From positions 1 to 24,183 of the forward strand of contig CAZAKZ010000087.1 of the NCBI GenBank assembly GCA_964485695.1: DNA of 24,183 nt, written 5' to 3'. Below, piece by piece: positions 1 to 7,291 of this stretch; position 1 is the stretch's first letter; each line of letters opens with the position of its first letter. The notes beneath the pieces are model-generated. The model was not told the origin of the DNA. It worked only from the letters and a program-made list of their open reading frames with translations, and did not search any database. This DNA comes from CAZAKZ01 sp964485695 (GTDB taxonomy: Bacteria > Planctomycetota > JAFGQW01). The position numbers were made by a program, and so were the translations under genes.

Positions 1-370
1 AACGAGCAGGACGCGCTTCAGTCCGCAGCCTCCTGGAGCTTAACGGCATTGCTCTGCTGCCTCGTCTGACATGTTGGTGCTCCCATCAGCCATTTTCGCG
101 CCAAATTATCAAAGAGCTGTTCGCAGTTCAATATGAGGAAGTCCTTTTTTCGGTACGGGACCCTTTCGGGAGGGACAGGCATCGACCGGGAGGCGATGAA
201 TTTCCGGGACGCGGAGATTTGAAACTTATTGGCGAGCGACTACATTCTATGTAACAAGGAGTGGACTGTCCTCGGCGCCGGAGTTGATTGGCGGCGCATG
301 GGGAGTATCAGAGGGACTGCTTGCACTCCACCCAAGACTCGTTTCCCGCATCGAAGGAGAACCCAAAACG
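1..370. other. Left-edge intergenic stretch
   Basis: No convincing gene is visible. A 50-60 codon minus-strand reading frame runs from about 183 to about 20, but it has no ribosome binding site and no motif I recognise. No tRNA, terminator with a T run, or insertion-sequence end is apparent. The last 20 bp hold the GAAGGAG ribosome binding site of the following gene. Confidence 0.4.
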
Positions 371-1618
371 ATGAAGTATTTCGCCATCACTATCGCCGCT
401 GTGGCCATACTCGCCCTCGTCCCGGCGGCCGCCGCCCAGTATTTCTCCGACGGCTACCTGCTCTCTGGAACCAGCATCCAGCTCATGACCGACAAGGGCT
501 CGATCACCACACTCTTCAACAATCCAGCCAAAGCGCACGGCGTGAGGATGGACCTCGACAACAAGCACGTCCTGTTCTCCGTCGGTGATCTTCTGAGGCT
601 GAACCCGTCGAACAGCAAGGTCTCGACCGTGATGGCATTCGGATACGGCTCGGACTGCAACGTGACCATCGACCACAACGGCGACTACCTGTTCACCGGA
701 AGGGATTCTGTCTCCGGCTGGGGCCTCTTCAAGGTCAGCGGCAGCACGGTCTCCACCATCACCACCACGCTGAAGATGGGGCTCAACGCTTTTCCTACCG
801 GTGGTCTGCTGCGTGATGTCGACAACGGCCACTACGTCATGCAGCTCTATGCAGGCCGGTCTCCATCCCTTCATTCGATGGTCTCGGTCGCTCCGGACGG
901 CACCTTCACCACGATCGTTGCAACCGTGTCCACTATTTACGGGCCTCGATTCGAGTTCACGCAGGACATCGTGACCGGGGACTTCTACGTGGGCGGCCAG
1001 GACGCCAACCAGGCCGCCCTGATCCAGGTCGCCAAGAACGGCATGACGACCCTGGTCGCCACTTCGATGAATGACCTTTACATGTTCACTGTACTCGGCG
1101 CTGATCGTGCCAGTGCGGCCAGGCCGCGTCTCGTGCACCCCTATCGAGGCGTCCTCTACTACACAGATCTGAACACATTCTCCGTCACCACGATGTACTT
1201 GAACGCCGTCAGCGTCACTCCGCGCTGCATCGACTTCAACAAGGGGCGCAACATCCAGTCGGTGCGAACGGCGCCGGGCAAGTACACCCTCAACTTCAGC
1301 TTCCCCAATTATCCCGGCAAGTCCTACGTGGCGGCGATGGGCTTCAGCGGTGTTCGCCCCGGCATGTTACTGAACGACGGGCGCCGCATCGCTCTCAATC
1401 CGGACGCCCTCACTGCTCTGACCGTGGCCAACCAGCTGCCGCAGCTCTTCCATCCCGGGCCCGGCACCCTTGACCTGAACGGCGAAGCCAGGGGTATGCT
1501 CGACGTGAGCTTTTTGCCCTATCTCGGCCTTCCCGTGCACGTGATGACCATCGTCCTCGACTCCTCGGCGCCGGTCGGCTTCGCGGTCATCGCCAATCCG
1601 TTCGTGATGATTGTCTGA
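371..1618 (+). CDS. Secreted beta-propeller-like protein of unknown function
   Basis: The protein is 415 aa. The start is ATG 371, preceded by GAAGGAG about 11 bp upstream; it begins with a classic Sec signal peptide (basic MK, a hydrophobic stretch over residues 4-20, then AAAA before QYFSDG). An upstream in-frame start at 284 would bury this signal and is rejected. Residues about 25-310 are short repeated beta-strand units (patterns like DLDNKHVLFSVGDLLRLNP, DHNGDYLFTG, DVDNGHYVMQL) typical of propeller proteins that follow a variable along a record. Residues about 320-415 (YPGKSYVAAMGFSG, PGMLLNDGRRIALNPD, LPVHVMTIVLDSSAP) resemble a beta-rich C-terminal domain common in exported proteins of Planctomycetes and Deltaproteobacteria; that is from memory. 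The gene converges on bamF with only 9 bp between stops, and nothing links it functionally to the aromatic genes. Confidence 0.75.
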   Translation: MKYFAITIAAVAILALVPAAAAQYFSDGYLLSGTSIQLMTDKGSITTLFNNPAKAHGVRMDLDNKHVLFSVGDLLRLNPSNSKVSTVMAFGYGSDCNVTIDHNGDYLFTGRDSVSGWGLFKVSGSTVSTITTTLKMGLNAFPTGGLLRDVDNGHYVMQLYAGRSPSLHSMVSVAPDGTFTTIVATVSTIYGPRFEFTQDIVTGDFYVGGQDANQAALIQVAKNGMTTLVATSMNDLYMFTVLGADRASAARPRLVHPYRGVLYYTDLNTFSVTTMYLNAVSVTPRCIDFNKGRNIQSVRTAPGKYTLNFSFPNYPGKSYVAAMGFSGVRPGMLLNDGRRIALNPDALTALTVANQLPQLFHPGPGTLDLNGEARGMLDVSFLPYLGLPVHVMTIVLDSSAPVGFAVIANPFVMIV

Positions 1619-1627
1619 CCAGACGCC

Positions 1628-2437
1628 TCACGTTTTTTCTTCGGGGACGGAAAGCGGGATAGCCTCGCCGGAACGTTTCGTCACGGCTTCAAAGCGCGGG
1701 GGGCAGACTTCAAGACAGGTTCCGCATTTGATGCATTTTTCCTGGTCTATGACGTGGACCTGTTTCTTGCCGCCGTCGATGGCCTCGGTGGGGCACCTTC
1801 TGAGGCAGATCATACAGGCCTTGCACCTGTCCGGATCGATGTAGTAGGAGACCACGTCTCGGAACAAGCTGTCAATCTCATCGCTCGTGTAAAGGTCGTT
1901 GTAGTCTTCCTCGTTCTCGAGATGCTGCGCCAGCTTGTCCTTCATCACCAGCTTGATGTAGGGGACCAGCTTGATGACCTCTGAGAGCCTGGACTTCAAT
2001 TCGCTTTGATCTATTCCTTCGCCGCTGCCGAGCGGCCCCAGCTCCTTCACCTTGTTTCCGAAGTCGTTCATGACCGCGGCGAAGCGGATTCCCTCGCCGG
2101 CGGACATCCATTCGATCCTCAGCCTTTCGGGATTCACCCATATGTGCACCAGGATCTTCCTGCACAGATGCACCATGTTCAATGCACTGTGGTTACCGTC
2201 AGTGATGTAATGGCATTCCCCGAGATGGCAGCCGCCGATGAACACCCCGTCCGTTCCATTCAACAGGGCCCGGAGCACGAACGACAGATCGACTCTGCCC
2301 GTGCACATCACGCGGATCAGCTTGGTTTCGGTCGTGTATTGTAGCCTGGAAACTCCAGCTAGGTCAGCAGCACCGTATGCTCACCAGTTGCATACAAAGC
2401 CGATGATCTTCGGCTTGAACTCGAATTCTGAACTCAT
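1628..2437 (-). CDS. bamF: BamF-like selenoprotein: MvhD-type electron-transfer subunit with ferredoxin domain
   Basis: This is a 269-residue protein if the UGA at codon 19 (2381-2383) is read as selenocysteine. Translation from ATG 2437 gives an N-terminus FVCNWUAYGAADLAGVSRLQY, where the MvhD/FlpD family has CNWC followed by YGGAD; Sec replaces the second Cys. The family continues unbroken after the UGA: CTGRVD at 45-50 and GGCHLGECHY around 69-77, both hallmarks of the hydrogenase-delta domain thought to hold a [2Fe-2S] cluster. The C-terminus carries two 4Fe-4S motifs (CKACMICLRRCP and CIKCGTCLEVCP). In Geobacter BamF is reported as a selenocysteine-containing partner of HdrA-like BamE, passing electrons to or from it. 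It is the last gene of the operon, 14 bp after bamE, with a weak AGGTG/GAAAGA ribosome binding site. A caller that treats UGA as stop would begin at about 2311 and lose the first 42 residues. Confidence 0.85.
2342..2383 (-). promoter_or_regulatory. Putative bacterial SECIS element with the Sec UGA codon
   Basis: On the minus strand the UGA (2383-2381) is followed by a hairpin. TAGC-TGGA (2361-2354) pairs with TCCA-G-GCTA (2350-2342), with one bulged G and the apical loop GTT. The loop begins 28 nt after the UGA and its first base is G. As I recall, bacterial SECIS elements need a guanine in the first two loop positions and a loop about 16-37 nt from the UGA; both are met. The sequence is simultaneously coding (conserved DLAGVSRLQY), so part of the pairing could be incidental. 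Confidence 0.6.
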
Positions 2438-2451
2438 TCTTTCACACCTAG

Positions 2452-5400
2452 TCAATCAGTCTGTGGAACCGCAGCGTCGATCTGGAAAAATATCTCTTCA
2501 TCGGTGTAGTGCTTCAGGAGAATGGCGTTTGTCGGACATACTGCGTTACAGAGGCCGTCTCCCTTGCAGAGGACGGCGTTGACATCCGCCTTTTTTCCCA
2601 GTTTTGTGTCTTGAAACTCTATGGCATCATACGTGCAGGCCGAGATACACGCCCCGCACGCAATACACTTGCTCTCATCCACCTCGCATACGGATCCCGA
2701 TGCCGTGACCGTATCCTGTGAGAGAAGAGTGACGGCCCTGCCGGCAGCGCCATAGGCCTGGGCGATCGTCTCCGATATGTGCTTGGGATAATGCGCAGTC
2801 CCGCACAGGAAGATGCCGTCCGCAGCAAAGTCGACGGGTCTCAGTTTCACGTGGGCTTCCTGGAAAAAACCGTCCGGGCTCAGGGGGACCTTGAACAACC
2901 GGGCTACCTCCTGACTTCCTGCCGAGGGAATGACGGCGGCAGCCAGGACGAGCAAATCGGCGTCCAGTTCGAGTCTCTGCCCCAGAATGGGATCCGGCAC
3001 GGTGACCCGCACGACGGGCTTGCCTTCCTCGTCTGTGGTAGCCTCCACCCGGGGCCTCTCCTCCGGTTCATATCGAATGAAATTCACGTCCCTGTCCGCA
3101 GCCTCGTGATAATGATCCTCCATGAATCCATAGGTCCTCATGTCCCTGAAGAGGATGTAGATATCCATCTCCGGATTCATGTCTTTCAGTTCCAGGGCGT
3201 TCTTCACGGAATGGCTGCAACATATCCGGCTGCAATAATTCCTGTCTTCCTGTCTGCAACCCACACACTGGATCATCACCAGACTCCGGGAGTCAGACAG
3301 CCTTTGATCTCCCCGGGCGATTTGCTCACCCAGCTCCACCGAGGTAAGTACCCTGTCGTCTTTTCTATAAAGGTATTCATCGGGTTGATATTCGTCGGCA
3401 CCCGTGGCGAGGATAGCGGCCCCGTGGTGGATATGCTCGGTCCTTCCTTCGGATTCCACCGTTGTCACGAAGTTCCCGACATACCCCGAAACATCAGTGA
3501 TGGTGGCATCATGGGACACGTGAATGAGGGGGTGCTGATAGACCTTCCGGACGAGGTCACGCAGATAATCCTGAACGTCCAGACCTTCCAGAGTGGAATG
3601 GATTCTCCGAGCCATCCCGCCCAGGTCCGGGTTCTTTTCCACCAGGTGTACCTCGAATCCCTGGTTGGCCAGGCTCAGGGCACAGGTCATCCCGGCAAGA
3701 CCGCCTCCGACGACCAATCCCGCCTTGTTGACGGGCAGCTCGAATTCCTGCAAGGGCTCCAGGGTGGCCGCTCTGGCAACCGACATGCAGACTATTTCCT
3801 TGGCTTTGTCGGTGGCCTCTTCCTTCTGCTTGGAGTGGACCCAGGAGCAGTGTTCCCTGATATTGGCCATGTCGAAGAAATATTGATTGATGCCGCCTTC
3901 CCGCAGGGTGTCCCTGAACAGTGGTTCGTGTGTCCTCGGCGTGCAGGCCGCAACAACCACGCGATTGATCCCTTTTTCACGGATCGTTTTTGCGATTTGC
4001 TCGGCCGCGTCGGTGGAGCAAACAAAGAGGCCTTCTTCCGCGTGAACGACATTGTCCAGGGTTCCGGAGAAATCGACCAGGGACGGAATATCGACAACGC
4101 GACCGATATTGGCGCCGCAGTGACACGCGAAGACTCCGACCTTGACCTCCTCCTTCGAGACATCCCTTTCCGGCGGATAGACGCGCTCCTTTGACAGCTT
4201 GCCCCGCCGGGAGCTCAGGAGCTCGCCCGTGAGGGCATTCGCCCCGCTGGCCGCCACGACCGATTCGGGAATATCCATTGGACCCTGGAAGGCTCCGCTG
4301 ATGTAGACTCCCGGGCGAGAGGTCTCGATGGGATTGGTGGGGGTGGTCTTGCAGAATTCGTGAGCGGTGAGCTCGATGCCGAACTTGTCTGCGAGGCCTT
4401 TCACGTCGGGAGGAGGATTCAATCCGATGCCCAGGACCACCAGGTCGAACTCTTCCTCCTTGACCCCCTCATCGGGCGTGGAGTACCGGATCGTGACATT
4501 CTTGGTTTCGGGGATCTCTCTGCCAACCGACACGTAGCTTCTGACGAACTCGACACCGGAAAGGCTCTTTGCCCTCTGGTAGAAGCGTTCGAAATCCTTG
4601 CCGTAGGACCGGATATCATTGTGAAATATGGTGGCCTGCATATCGGCGTCATGGTCTTTTGCCAGGATCACCTGTTTCTGGATATACGTGCAGCATACAG
4701 AGGAACAGTAACTCTTTCCTCCATCGTTCACCTGTCTGGAACCGACGCAGTGGATCCAGGCTATCTTGTGAGGGTGTTTCTTGTCGGAAGGGCGTAGTAT
4801 CTCGCCTTCGTGCGGCCCGGTGGCACACAGGAGTCGTTCGAAGTCGAGACTGGTAACCACGTTGTCCATCTTGCCGTAGCCGTAGTCGCCCCTCAACTCG
4901 GGATTGAATACCTCATATCCCGGAGACAGGACGATTGCCCCGACCTTGATTTCTTTCTTCTCGGCCTTTTGATGGAGGTCTATTGCATCGTTCTTGCAGA
5001 CTCCGACACAGATGGAACACTTCTTGTCCTCGAGGTAGAGGCACCTGTCATCTATGTACGGGACGAGGGGAACGGCCTGAGAGAAATAGATGTGAACGGC
5101 CTTGTTGCCTGACAGGTCTTGATTGAAGGGATCGGGTACCTGGACCGGGCAGTACTCCACACAGGTCGTACATCCCGTGCATCTTTCCTCGATGATGTAT
5201 CTGGGCTTCTTGGTCAGGGTGACCTTGAAGTCTCCTGCTTCCCCTTCGACACCATCGACTTCGGTGTAGGTCAATATCTCTATATTTGGATGCCTGTCGC
5301 ATTCTATGAACTTGGGCGATTCAATGCACATGGAGCAGTCATTGGTGGGAAAGGTCTTGTCGAGCTGGGCCATCTTGCCGCCGATGGTCGGTGATCTCTC

Positions 5401-5544
5401 GACGAGATAGACCTTGTACCCCGAGGTGGCGAGATCGAGGGCGGCTTGAATGCCGCTGATCCCTCCACCGACAACCATCACGTCTCCGAAGTTGCTGTCA
5501 GCGAGGCCATCCACCAGAGGCCCTTTTTCTGTTTCTTTTTCCAA
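2452..5544 (-). CDS. bamE: BamE-like double HdrA flavoprotein
   Basis: This is a 1030-aa HdrA-type iron-sulfur flavoprotein, the probable flavin-based electron-bifurcating hub of the complex. It holds two HdrA-like units. Unit 1 (about 20-460) has the FAD motif VVGGGISGIQAA, the HdrA signature NDCSMCI near 69-74, ferredoxin motifs CTGCTTCVEYC (122-132) and C..CSICVGVC (168-183), and HdrA cysteines CVGSR and YCSSVCC (266-285). Unit 2 (about 465-1030) opens with VGVFACHCGANIG, has a second FAD motif VVGGGLAGMTCA near 611-622, CVGCRQ with YCSRICC, and a C-terminal two-cluster ferredoxin (CIACGACISAC and GDGLCNAVCP). The start is TTG 5544 with GGAG just upstream. It lies 12 bp after the bamD stop and in the same frame, so no upstream start exists. 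Geobacter BamE is, from memory, HdrA-like. The role in bifurcation is inferred from the family. Confidence 0.85.
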   Translation of the reverse strand: MEKETEKGPLVDGLADSNFGDVMVVGGGISGIQAALDLATSGYKVYLVERSPTIGGKMAQLDKTFPTNDCSMCIESPKFIECDRHPNIEILTYTEVDGVEGEAGDFKVTLTKKPRYIIEERCTGCTTCVEYCPVQVPDPFNQDLSGNKAVHIYFSQAVPLVPYIDDRCLYLEDKKCSICVGVCKNDAIDLHQKAEKKEIKVGAIVLSPGYEVFNPELRGDYGYGKMDNVVTSLDFERLLCATGPHEGEILRPSDKKHPHKIAWIHCVGSRQVNDGGKSYCSSVCCTYIQKQVILAKDHDADMQATIFHNDIRSYGKDFERFYQRAKSLSGVEFVRSYVSVGREIPETKNVTIRYSTPDEGVKEEEFDLVVLGIGLNPPPDVKGLADKFGIELTAHEFCKTTPTNPIETSRPGVYISGAFQGPMDIPESVVAASGANALTGELLSSRRGKLSKERVYPPERDVSKEEVKVGVFACHCGANIGRVVDIPSLVDFSGTLDNVVHAEEGLFVCSTDAAEQIAKTIREKGINRVVVAACTPRTHEPLFRDTLREGGINQYFFDMANIREHCSWVHSKQKEEATDKAKEIVCMSVARAATLEPLQEFELPVNKAGLVVGGGLAGMTCALSLANQGFEVHLVEKNPDLGGMARRIHSTLEGLDVQDYLRDLVRKVYQHPLIHVSHDATITDVSGYVGNFVTTVESEGRTEHIHHGAAILATGADEYQPDEYLYRKDDRVLTSVELGEQIARGDQRLSDSRSLVMIQCVGCRQEDRNYCSRICCSHSVKNALELKDMNPEMDIYILFRDMRTYGFMEDHYHEAADRDVNFIRYEPEERPRVEATTDEEGKPVVRVTVPDPILGQRLELDADLLVLAAAVIPSAGSQEVARLFKVPLSPDGFFQEAHVKLRPVDFAADGIFLCGTAHYPKHISETIAQAYGAAGRAVTLLSQDTVTASGSVCEVDESKCIACGACISACTYDAIEFQDTKLGKKADVNAVLCKGDGLCNAVCPTNAILLKHYTDEEIFFQIDAAVPQTD

Positions 5545-5556
5545 TGCTCTCCGCCC

Positions 5557-6726
5557 CTAATCCGGTTTCTTCGATTCCATCGCTGCCTGGATGATCTCCA
5601 CGACATCCTTGACCTCCAGGACTTCGTCGTATTCCAGGGTCAACCTGCTTTCCTCGAAGTTGGTGATGCAATACGGACAGGATGTGGCAAGGACCTCGGC
5701 TCCGGTATCCCTGGCCTGCTCCAGCCTGAGGTTGGAGAACCTCTCGTCCTTGGGCGTCTCCATCCAGACTCCGCCGCCGCCTCCGCCGCAGCAGAGGCTG
5801 TCCTTGCGGCAATCGGCCATTTCAACGAGCTCCAGACCGGGTATCTTCATCAGGACTTCTCTGGGTTCGTCGTAGATATCGTTATGTCGCCCGAGGTAGC
5901 ACGGGTCGTGAAAAGTGACTTTCTTCCCGTACTCACCCGTCAGCTCGATTCTCCCCTCGTTGATGAGCTCGGATAAATACTGGGTGATGTGCACGACCTC
6001 GAAGTTCACCTTGAATTCCGGATACTCGTTCTTGAAAGTCTCAAAGCAATGGGGGGACGAGACGAGTATCTTCTTCACCCCGTTGTCGATGAAGGCCTTG
6101 ATGTTTTCCCTGGCCAGGGTTTTGAATACTTCTTCACCGCCCGCCTTGCGAATGCTTTCGCCGCAACAATTCTCCTTGGTTCCCAGTATCCCGAAATCTA
6201 CCCCGGCCTTATCTAAGATGTTGGCAGTGGCGACAGCGACCTTCCTGAGTCTCGGGTCGTAGCTGTAGTAGCATCCGACGAAAAACAGAACGTCCATTCC
6301 TTCGGTGAACGGCTTCACGGACAGGCCTTCCGCCCAGTCAGCCCGGTTCTTTCGGTCCTCGTTCAGGGGATTTCCGTCCGTACTGAGGCTTCCTCCTGCG
6401 GTGCGCACCGCACGAACGGCTGCAGGAAAGACCCCGTATTCCGAGGCAATCCTACGCAAGGACACGCCGAGTTCAATCTGATCCACGCCCCTGGGGCATT
6501 CCTGGGGGCAGGTCCCGCAGGTCGTGCAACGCCAGATGTCCGTGCCTTCTATCTCCGGCAATCCAAAGGAAGCTTCCCGGATGATCTTTCGAATACTGAA
6601 GTCCCTGACCCTGTTCCACGGGCAGACGACATCGCATTTTCCGCATTGATAGCACAATTTATAGACACCGCCGCCGGCCGCCTTGACCTCGTCTATGACT
6701 TCTTTCAGGGGGGGTAATGTTTCCAC
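5557..6726 (-). CDS. bamD: BamD-like HdrD/GlpC-type iron-sulfur protein
   Basis: This protein of about 389 aa combines an N-terminal two-cluster ferredoxin (CYQCGKCDVVC at 25-35; CTTCGTCPQEC at 67-77) with two CCG domains of the HdrB/HdrD/GlpC type. CCG domain 1 has VGCYYSYD and ENCCGE; domain 2 has HDPCYLGRHN and SLCCGGGGGG. In heterodisulfide reductases such CCG domains hold unusual 4Fe-4S clusters. I chose GTG 6726, two bases after the bamC stop, because GGGGAAGGGG sits 5 bp before it. An ATG at 6777 would add 17 residues overlapping bamC, and the reading frame stays open to 6897, but those codons encode low-complexity Arg/Gly-rich sequence unlike the family. The protein would move electrons between BamE and BamC/BamB. 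The UAG stop is followed in frame by bamE. Confidence 0.85.
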   Translation of the reverse strand: METLPPLKEVIDEVKAAGGGVYKLCYQCGKCDVVCPWNRVRDFSIRKIIREASFGLPEIEGTDIWRCTTCGTCPQECPRGVDQIELGVSLRRIASEYGVFPAAVRAVRTAGGSLSTDGNPLNEDRKNRADWAEGLSVKPFTEGMDVLFFVGCYYSYDPRLRKVAVATANILDKAGVDFGILGTKENCCGESIRKAGGEEVFKTLARENIKAFIDNGVKKILVSSPHCFETFKNEYPEFKVNFEVVHITQYLSELINEGRIELTGEYGKKVTFHDPCYLGRHNDIYDEPREVLMKIPGLELVEMADCRKDSLCCGGGGGGVWMETPKDERFSNLRLEQARDTGAEVLATSCPYCITNFEESRLTLEYDEVLEVKDVVEIIQAAMESKKPD

Positions 6727-6728
6727 TA

Positions 6729-7274
6729 TTACCCCTTCCCCGACATCCGGATGACTGTGTCCATCAGCTTCTGCCATCCATATTTGTTCGCCATGGATTC
6801 CAGTCCGATCTCGATCTCTTCCTGCGCCTCTTCTTCTTCGACTTCCTCTTCCCTCTCCTCGTATATCAGGGCATCGGCCAGGCACCACTGAACACACATG
6901 GGTTCTGATAGTGGGGGATCGGACTCACACATATCGCACTTCAGGGGGAGACCGGAATCGGGTTCCTTGAAAACGTCTCTGGATGGGCAGGAAGCCCTGC
7001 AGAATGAACACTCGTCGTATTCCTTCCCGTCTATGGTGTACTTGTCCCTGCCTGCACACTCGGCGGCGGCATATTCACCCGCGTAAACGGGAACATAGAT
7101 GTCTCTCAGTGGATCATGGATCACCCGGATGCGAGCCCTCTCCGGGTTATTGCTGCTATACTTTGGCATGGCGTGAAAGGCGGAGCATATCATCTCACAT
7201 GCCCGGCAACCATTGCATTTATCAACATCAATTTTGATTGATTTGATTATCTTCTTCTTTTTTTCAACGGCCAC
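6729..7274 (-). CDS. bamC: BamC-like multi-cluster ferredoxin
   Basis: This 181-aa protein belongs to the DmsB/HycB-like polyferredoxin group. CNGCRACEMIC at 20-30 is followed by further clustered cysteines (AECAG, DECSFCRASCP, LKCDMCESDP and MCVQWCLADAL), enough for three to four 4Fe-4S clusters. A very acidic stretch (EEREEEVEEEEAQEE) separates the cluster domain from a short helical tail. The start is GTG 7274 with GGAG about 7 bp before it. It is 17 bp downstream of bamB. In the benzoyl-CoA reductase complex BamC is, as known for Geobacter, the partner that wires the tungsten subunit BamB; the adjacent position here supports the same job. Confidence 0.85.
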   Translation of the reverse strand: MAVEKKKKIIKSIKIDVDKCNGCRACEMICSAFHAMPKYSSNNPERARIRVIHDPLRDIYVPVYAGEYAAAECAGRDKYTIDGKEYDECSFCRASCPSRDVFKEPDSGLPLKCDMCESDPPLSEPMCVQWCLADALIYEEREEEVEEEEAQEEIEIGLESMANKYGWQKLMDTVIRMSGKG

Positions 7275-7291
7275 GGTTCACTCCATCCGCG

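Noticed and set aside
1628..2311. BamF starting at GTG 2311 as a Cys-only truncated protein
   Set aside because: It would lack the CNWU motif, while the codons upstream of the UGA match the family and have a start codon 14 bp after bamE.
2779..4194. 471-aa open frame on the plus strand opposite bamE
   Set aside because: It shadows a well-supported HdrA protein, has no motif and no ribosome binding site. The same applies to the 456-aa frame at 7652-9022 opposite bamB.
5557..6897. BamD with the full 446-aa open frame
   Set aside because: The first 57 codons overlap bamC in a different frame and encode Arg/Gly-rich sequence; a GTG with a strong ribosome binding site lies directly behind the bamC stop.
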